Of a stretch of 64,000 nt of DNA, positions 56,255-64,000 are shown one piece after another. Source of the DNA: Fomitopsis serialis (taxonomy: Eukaryota > Basidiomycota > Agaricomycetes > Polyporales > Fomitopsidaceae); the NCBI RefSeq assembly GCF_022376445.1, contig NW_025954989.1, forward strand, positions 310,001 through 374,000, read 5' to 3'. The notes beneath the pieces are model-generated. The model did not search any database. It was not told the DNA's origin and saw only the letters and a program-made list of their open reading frames with translations. How positions within the stretch are numbered: the first letter of the stretch is position 1; every line of letters begins with the position of its first letter. The position numbers and the translations under genes are program-made.

Positions 56255-57817
56255 CTAACGAAGCAGGACATCAATTTCAGTGCGAATACTGCACACTCGC
56301 ACAATACGCACCAACATGAGGACCTCCTCATTCGCCTTGGAGAAGGTGGTCAGAAATCGGATGATGTCCGCATGTGAGATGCATTCTGCGCAGCTCGAGC
56401 AGCTTCCGACTTGGAAGCACAGCTCTCCGACCAATGTTGCATCCTCTGCGACGGCCTTGCGCGGGAGATCGTGCAGTGCTTTCAAGCGCGTATAGCAAGT
56501 GTCGGCCCAGCGCGATTGCGTAGCACCTATGCCACGGCCACATCGACCGCCGGTACAGTGCCGTGGCATGTCTCCTACGAATGCCTTCGTCCAAGACTTG
56601 CGCACTGCAGAATCGGCAGCATCGGCACATCTGCCATGGTACTGCAGCAGACGAAAATAATGACCGGCTGAGACCTCCTCCATTACGGGAATGTACGCTT
56701 CTCGAAGCTGTTCGGATCTCCATGACAAGAGCTGTCTCGCCGACTTGATTGCTTCTTCTTTGAGGCCATACGCAGAGGCGATCAGGTATGAGGGCAGGGG
56801 AGATTTATTGGATAGTTCCAACCACCGTGTGGTGAGAGCAGCGTGTGCTGTAGTCGTTTTGTACTTCGCGGCAGCGCGAAGGCCAGATGCGATGAAGGCA
56901 TGGTCATTCATATCACGGGTACCAAGCTGCAATAACAGCTCCACCGTGCCGCTGTCTTCTGGCAGTGTGAGGACGGCAGAGCCCGACTCGTTAGAGTCGT
57001 ATATATTCGAGACTGGGTGAGCACGCTGGAATAGGGAAAATGTGTCCTGCGATACACTGTAGTAAACGTTGTCCGCGCTCCGAAGGGTGTGCTTCCCATG
57101 GTTGGCACCGTCATCGTCGCGCACTCGATAGCCAGCGCATGGTTCCTGGTAGACCGTCAAGCACCTGTTGGCGTCTCCCTGCCCGCAAAACACAATGTTG
57201 TCGACACAGGGCATGCGAGATTTACCGGCTTGCATGAGTCGGTAATAGCAGGCAGCGGGAATATCTTCTAGCTGAGACACGTAAACCCCACGTATTACTT
57301 GTGTGTTGAGGGCCGCATTCGGCGCGGTCAATTTGACTGCAACATTCCTCGCCACACTTTCGAACCCATGTTTGCATGCAATGCAAAACACCTGGAGGGG
57401 AGAGACGTCCACACCGGCCGTCAGCTTGGTCTTCACGAACTCTATCGCCTGGACCATATCGTATTTCATTGCGGCATGGACGACATTGCTGATGTGTTGC
57501 CAATCCGTCAGCACGTGGATCTTTAGTTGCGGGTCCCGTACTGGATAACAGATGCGTAGGAGGTCCTCCAGCGTACGTGCGTCTTCTTCCACTGCGATGA
57601 GCGGGGGCGTACCAGAAGCAGACGTCGTCGATTGAGGTAGACCGAGCATCGTCTCAAAGAAGGGCGAGGCTATTGATAAGATCTGGCGGTGGACACGGAA
57701 ATGGGTGTTGTCCGACGACGATAGTATGATATCCGCATCTGGGCGACTGAACAAGGCTGGGGCAGTCTTAGGGCCCCGGTTAGTGGTACGTGGTGAAAGT
57801 GCAGTTGGTTCTGCCAT
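56255..57817 (-). CDS. Protein with two BTB/POZ-like domains
   Basis: One nearly intronless frame from ATG 57817 gives about 520 residues. The first BTB (residues 25-130) reads SRPDADIILSSSDNTHFRVH, RQILSIASPFFETMLGLPQ, DARTLEDLLRICYPVRDPQL and HAAMKYDMVQAIEFVKTKL, close in plan to the BTB gene at 54093. A second, more diverged BTB-like half starts near residue 240: GKHTLRSADNVYYSVSQDTF, SGSAVLTLPEDSGTVELLLQ and AAAKYKTTTAHAALTTRWLE. A Cys-rich end follows (CTGGRCGRGIG, CSSCAECISHADIIRFLTTF). A GTGCGT donor after EEVLML near 56312 probably starts a last intron, as in the sister gene, so the true C-terminus may lie a little downstream of 56255. Function unknown. Confidence 0.82.
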   Translation of the reverse strand: MAEPTALSPRTTNRGPKTAPALFSRPDADIILSSSDNTHFRVHRQILSIASPFFETMLGLPQSTTSASGTPPLIAVEEDARTLEDLLRICYPVRDPQLKIHVLTDWQHISNVVHAAMKYDMVQAIEFVKTKLTAGVDVSPLQVFCIACKHGFESVARNVAVKLTAPNAALNTQVIRGVYVSQLEDIPAACYYRLMQAGKSRMPCVDNIVFCGQGDANRCLTVYQEPCAGYRVRDDDGANHGKHTLRSADNVYYSVSQDTFSLFQRAHPVSNIYDSNESGSAVLTLPEDSGTVELLLQLGTRDMNDHAFIASGLRAAAKYKTTTAHAALTTRWLELSNKSPLPSYLIASAYGLKEEAIKSARQLLSWRSEQLREAYIPVMEEVSAGHYFRLLQYHGRCADAADSAVRKSWTKAFVGDMPRHCTGGRCGRGIGATQSRWADTCYTRLKALHDLPRKAVAEDATLVGELCFQVGSCSSCAECISHADIIRFLTTFSKANEEVLMLVRIVRVCSIRTEIDVLLR

Positions 57818-58060
57818 CGTGCAGATAATTGTAGACGTGAGGAACGACAACCCGGAATGTTGGCAATACGAGCGACTGCCAACCCCATGATGTGAGTAAC
57901 TCAGTAAGACCAGCCCACGAATCAGTAGACACACCAACGGTGAGTCTCGCAAAAGGAAACTATCAACTATCGAGCGACTACCGCCTCAGCAAGGACTGAG
58001 GATAGATACAGAGGGGCGGCGTGGGGATGGTATGACAAGCGTAAGGAGGGCTCGATACTA
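57818..58060. promoter_or_regulatory. Upstream region of the double-BTB gene
   Basis: About 240 bases between the double-BTB start codon and the left end of the MITE-like element. The insertion sits within the likely promoter. No specific motif could be named. Confidence 0.4.
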
Positions 58061-58149
58061 GGGGAGCTCAGACTGAACGGGCAAGGGTACGGGTACGGGC
58101 AAGGGCACGTCACGGGACGGTCCGGCCGCACGGCGACTGTAGGGTTAGC
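58061..58149 (+). repeat. Left terminal inverted repeat of the MITE-like element
   Basis: Starts GGGGAGCTCAGACTGAACGG and ends near TAGGGTTAGC. It is the reverse complement of 58636-58725 with few mismatches and one single-base gap. Confidence 0.85.
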
Positions 58150-58635
58150 CACAATTAGCGTAGATGCTGCCACCGTTAACCCTAGCCTAGTTCTTCGAGC
58201 TTCTACGCCACTGCTCTTTGTTACAGACAGTATTTCGATAGTACAATCAGTATGGTTCCCAGTCACAGGCTAACAAAGAGAAAAATCATTTTGATGACAA
58301 TCAACATGGCTCGTAAATAATGTACGCACGATGCACCTGATAAGTATAGCCTACTACAGCTGAACTCGAGTGCGGGAAAGTGCCAGCGCCTGCCGAAAGC
58401 GGAATATACTAAGTAATCGGGTAACATAACATTTCCGAAAGCAGAAACACGTACTCTCCTACTTAGGTATATGTTTTCGAAGTATTAGAGGATGTTGCGA
58501 TGACGATCCAGCTGCCTCCTATCATGCTACCTAAACGGATGTACGTGCTCTATATACCTTGTCGGGACCAAAGTATTGTTCAATTACCGCTCCACAAACA
58601 GGCACAAATCCTAACGTTACGTGGCAGCCCCTACT

Positions 58636-58725
58636 GCTAACCCTACGGTTGCCGCGCGGCCGGACCGTCCCCGTGACCTACCCTTGCCCGTACCCGTACC
58701 CTTGCCCGTTCAGTCTGAGCTCCCC
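58636..58725 (-). repeat. Right terminal inverted repeat of the MITE-like element
   Basis: Reads GCTAACCCTACGG inward and GTTCAGTCTGAGCTCCCC at the outer end. It pairs with 58061-58149. Confidence 0.85.
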
Positions 58726-59029
58726 TACTGAGGAACGCAGCGATCGAAGCAGCGTTGCAGTGGGTGGCGCGCCTGGCGCCGGCACTGTGGTTCTACTCGA
58801 TCACGTGGTACAAAGACGCGTCGCGTTCAACTTGAAGTCGAACCGGCATTCGACCGACACCATCTCATCGGCTTCACGGCTCTCTGGCCACTCGTATCTC
58901 ACACTTGCCGCAAGACCTTCTGGGTACTACGGTAACCCTTGGCTCGACTTTATCACCGAGGAACATACCACAGCACGTCAATAGTCTCGTGAGTGCGAGA
59001 CACTCGCTCCTTCCGCAATATAGGCCAAG
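58726..59029. other. Upstream region of the long coiled-coil gene
   Basis: About 300 bases between the element and the start codon at 59030. It should contain the promoter and leader. No named motif was recognised. Confidence 0.4.
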
Positions 59030-62000
59030 ATGGCTGCGATGCTTGAAACGCCTTCTCGCGTATGGAGGCGCATCGAGGCTATAGAAGGCAGGGACATGCC
59101 ATCCCTCCCATCCCTACCAGCATTCGACGATTCGCAGGATGGCGCCTCTGAGTCTGACACCAACCCAGAACTCAACGACGAGTCGCAAGACATCCTACCG
59201 GTTCATTCGACACCAGCGCTATCCAGTCACACTCAAACGACTATACGAGCTCCGTCAAGTACATCTAGCACGGCGCGTTTTGCACAGTCCATCGCATCTC
59301 GGTCGTCGAGATCCGCCTTGTCAGCGTCCAGCGCAAGCGCCTTCAAACCACCGCCAGAGGAGAGTTTTGACGTTAGCCATATCCCCAGCCTTCCCGATGC
59401 CCGTGGTGTCCATGAAGATGACGATGACTTGGATCTTAGGAGCAGTGACCAGGAAACGGAGGAGAGCTCACTACCGAAGTCGCCTCCGCCAGATCCAAGT
59501 GCAAGTCAAGGCTTCGATCGTGACCTGGATATCTCAGACGCTTTGCGGTCTATAAGTCGGCCCAATTCGCCCGATGTGGACGATATGGCGACGCCGCAGA
59601 AGAAGTATGACTATTCAGTCAGTCTCCGGTCGGAGAAAAAGGTGTGTAGCTCACTGCTATTCATACCGCGGAGAGGTCGTAGAGGGCGGGTTCTGTATGA
59701 GCCCAGTTCCATCCCTTTTTGACACACTATCCACCTATTGATATGCCCTTTGTACTCATGGCCGGTCTTGCAGCCGTCTCCGTTTGACAAAATGCGGAAC
59801 GTGTCTTTCCGTCGGCCACTGTCGCGCACGCGGACTCCATCACTTACTCGAACAACGCCTTCGCCTTCATCAATGTCTTCAACCTCTACACCCCACAGCA
59901 CTCGATCTATCGCGTTGGTAAGGCAAATAGCGACTTCCCCATCTCCTGCGGCCGTGCCCCTTCCCCGGTCAGCAACTGCGTCTCCCGCGCTCATCCCTTT
60001 ACCTCCTTCCGCCAATGCTTCGCCCGCTGCGCCTGACACGGGCGTGTCATATGTAACCGGGGTCGAAGAGCCTTCTTCGGAAGCACGCGAAGAGTCTCGA
60101 GATGATATGGATCTCACGGACACCATGTCACAGGAGATGGAGCTCAGGGATAGTCAGATTGAGACGAGAGAGCCCACATTTTCCTCGGAAACATCCTCAC
60201 AGGCCGCTGAGCTCCCTGCGTCACACACCCCTAGGGGTCTATCCGTAGCCTTCTCATCGCCCGCCCCTTCAGCCATATTCACGCCGACGCCTGCCTTCCA
60301 GCCACGACCACGGGCACGTTTCGCCCCCGCGCCCGCTCTGACCACTCCCCGCCCTGTGCAGTACGATACGCAGGACGCCACTACAACGGAGCACGAAGGC
60401 GACACTCTTGCGACACCGTCGGCACATAAGCGTTCGTTCCTGCTCTCAGTCATCAACTCTACAGCCCGTCCTCGGATAAATCACACCCCGCATCCCTATC
60501 GCGCCGGCAATGGTGTCCCAGGCCCAGCAACGCCGGGCGTGGACCTACAGGCTGCATTCGCGGGAGTCACACCGCGGCCACGAACGCAGCTCCGACCGCG
60601 ACTCTCGCATCCTCTGGCTCAGGCGTCAACTGCACCATCGGATTCGGGCTCGTCAGGACCAGAGTCCATCAGTGACGCACAAGCCCATTCACCGATCGCA
60701 AGCGGCTCGGAGTCACCATACGACAGTAACGCAGATCGTGTTTCGTTCGTGTCAACGGCATCATCCCAAGATCTGACGACCCATGCGCGCGCCAACGCCT
60801 CCTTCGACCCAGTGATGGGCCTCGGTGACCGGGGACACGGTGTCGGGCGGTTCAACGCGGGCAAGCTCAACCATTACCTCCATGGCTTGAATCGACGACT
60901 CCAGGAGGAGAACGAGACGCTCGTCTTCCGGTTGAGGACGTACGAGGAGAAGTACGGGAAGGGAGGCATGACCGAACAGCCCTCGATGGTCGGTACGCCT
61001 CAGCAGTCTGAACAGTCGATGTCCAGCAGGCGGTCGAGCGCAGGAAGGCGGGTGAGCGCGGGTCCGAGTCTTGGCCTCGGAGATGTGCCCGAGGAGGCGG
61101 AGGTATGGCTCGAGGAGAAGGCCGCGCTCCAGGACGAACTAGACGAGCTGAAGGAGGAGCTCCAGCAGCGCGCTGCGACTCTTCAAGAAGCTGAAGCGGC
61201 ACTGGAGCAAGAGAAGAGCAAGAGGGCGAGAGACAAGCAGGCATTTGAGGAGCGCATATTGCAGGTGGATAAAGGTGTCTCTGACATCGTGCGAGGCCTC
61301 GAAGACAAACTCGGTGATGCAGAGGGGCGCGCTCAAGCTGCTGAACGTGCGAGAGCTGCCGTGGTGAAGGACATGGAACGACGCGTCGATGCTCTGATGG
61401 CAGAGAACGAGCTGCTCGAGGACAGAGTTCAGAAGGCCGAGCAAGCGTTGGAGGGCGGCAGGGAACTCGGGGCAGAGGTGAACGTAGCGTACGAACGCGT
61501 TTCCCAGTTGACTGGCGATCTTCGCAATGCCAAGCAGCAGATCAAGGAACTCGAGGTCGAAGTCATGTCATCGGATGGCAAGATCGACGACCTCGAGGGC
61601 AAGCTGCAGAAGGAGAGGGAAGCCAGGAACACCCAGGAGAACGAACTGAGCACCAAGAAGAGCGAGCTCGACGACGCCTTGAACCACATCAATCAGCTCA
61701 CTGAAGACCTCGATAAGGCACACAAAGACCTACACGCGGCCGAAGCCTACATTGCGCAACTGGATTCTGACGCAGAAACGGCTGTCACGCATATTGAAAA
61801 CCTTGAGGCTCAACTATCCACTGCACAGGATCGCATGGCTGCTACGGACGAAGCAGCCGAGCAGGACGAGCTAGAGATCAATCGGCTGAGCGGCGAGGCT
61901 AAGCATGCTGCTGAATTGGGACGCCAGATGCAACAAGCATTAGAAGCTGCAGAGACAAGGATCGTGGCGAAGGAGCAGGAAATTGCGTCTCTACGAGCTG

Positions 62001-64000
62001 CGCTGACATCCGCAGAGCGTGCGGCCGAACGAGAGAAAGAACGTTCGCGGTCGAAGTCCATGATCACACAGAGCGATTCGTCGCAGGAACTCCGCGCCGA
62101 CGTGGAGGCCCTTGAAGAAGAGCTGGTGACCGCACACAAGGAGATTGCTCGCTTGAAGACACTGATCAGTCAGTCCCCTGCGCGCAAGGCTATCAACAAG
62201 GCTAAGGACGCCAAGATCGAACTGCTTGAAAGGGAGAAGGCCGATCTCCTCGAGCGGCTGAAGACGAGCAAGGCCAACATGAGCCTTCATGGAACACCCA
62301 GCAAGGTTGTGAATGGGAGTGGTCTCTCGCCTTTGCACCGTCAGCTTCTGGCATTCAAGAGCCCCAAGACGCCCGGAGGTCCTCTTCGAGATGTAAGTAA
62401 ACATGACGCCTTGAACCATTCGATGCTGACTCAGTCCTGGCAGCTTTCTTGGTTACAGACAACCATGAATGACCATTCGGCCGCGCCGCTGGTCGCCGAG
62501 ATTGCTCGTCTGCAACAAGAACTGGACAGGGCCAACCATAGTATTGACGACAAGCTGGATCAGCTCGAAGATGCAGGTCTCGGCGTCGTCGGCCTGACGA
62601 GGCAGCTAGAGGACGCTCGTGAGCGGATCGTGACCCTTGAAGATGAGCTTGCACGGCTTTCGAGGAAAGATGGAAGGCTTCAACGTCGACTCCATAAAGT
62701 GCGTTGCTTGAAGTGCCGTGCTAAAGTGGACCTTCGTGGATTAGTTGCCGCTTCCGCGGGCGACGAAAGGTATGCGACATAGCACCGAACATTTTCTTCC
62801 TGATTGAATGCTTCCCAGCTCTATACTGGAAGAGTCGCACATGAGCCTTATCTCTGAGCCGCCAACACCGCCAACAAGGACAAGCGAGGCTTTGCGCACT
62901 CAAGTTCAACATATCAATGCTCAGCTTGCGTCCATGAAGCAGCAATGGGAGAACGAGAAGAGTCAACTTCTCGGAGAGAATGCTGTTCTCCAGGACGCGG
63001 CCAATCGACTGAACACGGAGGTTCGTGATACCAAGAGAGAATTGAAGAGGTTGGCCGATACGGGCAAAGCAGGCGAGTCCGCCCGCGCCAGCGTCCAAGA
63101 GGTGAGATCCTCCAATAATGTTGCTTATTCAACGATCTGACGAATTCGACGCCACGTAGGACCTCGACCACGCGAAGCGTGTCATAGATGAACTGGAGAA
63201 CGAACTCACGGCAGAGCGTGCACGTCTGAGAACATTGTCCACTGAGCAATCTCGTGTTCAGCGAGAGAAGGAACAAGTCGCTTATCAGCTGCGCCGGACA
63301 GAATCCGTGAGCGATCATTAGCTTTTACCGACTTGGTGCTAACCCGAGATACCTAGGACATGTCCGACGTCAGAGGCCAGCTTCAGACACTCAAGCAAGA
63401 GAACCAACAGCTGTCCAATCAGTTATCATGTATGTAAATCCTCACTTTCGCTACGTAGCCCGAAGGTTAAACGTTGACACGTCATCAGCGAACTCTGTCG
63501 CGGAGCAGAAAGCACGTCTGCTCGAGAGCAAGGTGTCAGAGAACGCAGAAACGATCGGGCAGCTGCGGCAAGAACGCTCCTTGCTCGCTGCTGAACATAA
63601 GGATCTCCAGCGTCGATATTCAAAGGTTGCAGAGGTGCGTACACGGATCTCGCCTGGTTAGGCTGTCTTCCCTGACCGCTTGCCCCACAGCACATGAACC
63701 AAGTCAGGGGGGAGCATGCAGCGTCGCAGGTCTCGCACGATGAGCGGCGGCTCCAGCTCGACCTACGGCTGCTCGAGATTGACGAACTCAGGCGTGCCAT
63801 CTCAACACAAGCCGACGAGCTCCTCCGCGCCGAGAACGAACGGAACCGCATTGCTGCCGAGAAGAGCGACGTCGTTCACTCGGTCGCCGCTCTCGAGGCA
63901 GATCTCCAGCGCGTGCGGCGGGATGCGGAGATGTTCGGGCGTGACCTCAAGCTGCTGCGGACCCAGAAAGACAGGCTGGAGGAGGAACGCAGGATCGAGC
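59030..64000 (+). CDS. Very long coiled-coil protein, 3' end beyond the window
   Basis: Exons 59030-59641, 59774-62392, 62444-62769, 62819-63101, 63160-63306, 63357-63430 and two more reach the window edge in frame, giving about 1,500 residues. The first 590 are disordered and Ser/Pro-rich (start MAAMLETPSRVWRRIEAIEG). A conserved-looking entry to the coil reads GRFNAGKLNHYLHGLNRRLQ, then EENETLVFRLRTYEEKYGKG. Several hundred residues of heptads follow (ELDDALNHINQLTEDLDKAH and similar), with breaks near residue 1080 and a CLKC pair (RLHKVRCLKCRAKVDLRGL). The coil continues to the edge (LLEIDELRRAISTQADELLR). Microtubule or spindle-pole scaffold proteins and SMC-like proteins share this look, but I cannot assign a family. 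No frame breaks are seen in nearly 5 kb. Confidence 0.85.

Larger units (their letters stand above)
58061..58725. mobile_element. MITE-like non-autonomous DNA element
   Basis: A 665 b element bounded by long terminal inverted repeats: left 58061-58149 and right 58636-58725. The outer 45 bases are identical (GGGGAGCTCAGACTGAACGG onward), and the remainder differs at about six positions. Weaker inverted similarity continues inward to a shared GCTGCCAC (58166-58173 and its complement at 58621-58628). The dinucleotide TA flanks both ends (58059-58060 and 58726-58727), consistent with a TA target-site duplication as in Tc1/mariner-type elements. Within each repeat is a near-palindromic GGGCAAGGGTACGGG-type array. 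The 460-base centre has no open frame and no transposase, so it would need a transposase from elsewhere. Confidence 0.8.

Noticed and set aside
58130..58200. Telomere-like TTAGGG repeats
   Set aside because: Only isolated TAGGGTTAG words occur in the inverted repeats; there is no tandem array.
1..64000. tRNA or rRNA genes and CRISPR arrays
   Set aside because: No cloverleaf with A and B boxes, no rRNA core and no regularly spaced repeats were seen; CRISPR is not expected in a fungus.
1..64000. Secondary-metabolite gene cluster around the lipases, MFS permease or HMG factor
   Set aside because: No synthase, terpene cyclase, P450 or tailoring-enzyme signature is present; the neighbours are housekeeping genes.

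Overview
The window is nuclear DNA of a filamentous basidiomycete, most likely an Agaricomycete of the polypore/white-rot type. Genes are GC-rich and split by many 47-65 nt GT-AG introns, with several exons under 25 nt. Gene families match (a fungal MATA-type HMG-box protein, the fungal Ytp1 family, Ser/Thr-rich GPI proteins, BTB and MYND families expanded in mushrooms), and there is one spliceosomal U6 gene. Nothing prokaryotic was seen.

Layout: 1-4.5 kb, two divergent secreted class-3 lipase paralogues (the first cut by the window edge). 4.77 kb, U6 snRNA. 5-6 kb, a mitochondrial hotdog thioesterase. 6.5-7.6 kb, an unrecognised conserved gene. 8-10 kb, a Ytp1-like membrane protein with 13 exons. 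11.4-12.6 kb, HMG-box factor. 14-15.9 kb, F-box protein. 16.7-19 kb (minus), a coiled-coil/disordered protein. 20-21.7 kb (minus), a UBA-zinc finger-UBX protein. 22.3-22.8 kb (minus), a Bet1-type SNARE, divergent from the oligosaccharyltransferase subunit STT3 (23-26 kb). 26-30 kb is gene-poor. 30-31.4 kb (minus), an ER thioredoxin/PDI protein ending in KDEL. 32.5-34 kb, a RanBP1-domain gene. 34-36.7 kb is gene-poor. 36.7-41 kb, a disordered protein, a small hydrophilic protein and a GPI-anchored Ser/Thr-rich protein. 41.5-46 kb, RNase H2 subunit C divergent from a HIRIP3-like chromatin protein, then the ESCRT-II subunit Vps25. 46-50 kb, an MFS permease beside a decayed tandem copy. 50.5-53.5 kb, two divergent RING proteins. 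54-57.8 kb, a BTB gene, a disrupted MYND gene and a double-BTB gene. 58.1-58.7 kb, a MITE-like element with roughly 90 bp terminal inverted repeats. 59 kb to the end, a very long coiled-coil protein that runs out of the window.

The genes are mostly housekeeping and do not form one pathway. Several touch the secretory route (Bet1-like SNARE, STT3, PDI-like protein, the GPI protein, lipases) or ubiquitin (F-box, UBX, two RING, BTB), but their adjacency looks like ordinary gene order. No biosynthetic cluster or clearly novel system was found.

Main caution: many otherwise well-conserved coding regions (HMG, F-box, STT3, RNase H2C, HIRIP3-like, Vps25, MFS, MYND) lose frame by a single missing base. 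At most sites one more copy of a base in a short run restores the conserved reading. This looks like uncorrected long-read assembly error rather than wholesale pseudogenisation, so gene models here are given as the reading that restores the family match. Splice sites were assigned by eye from consensus sites and family conservation.
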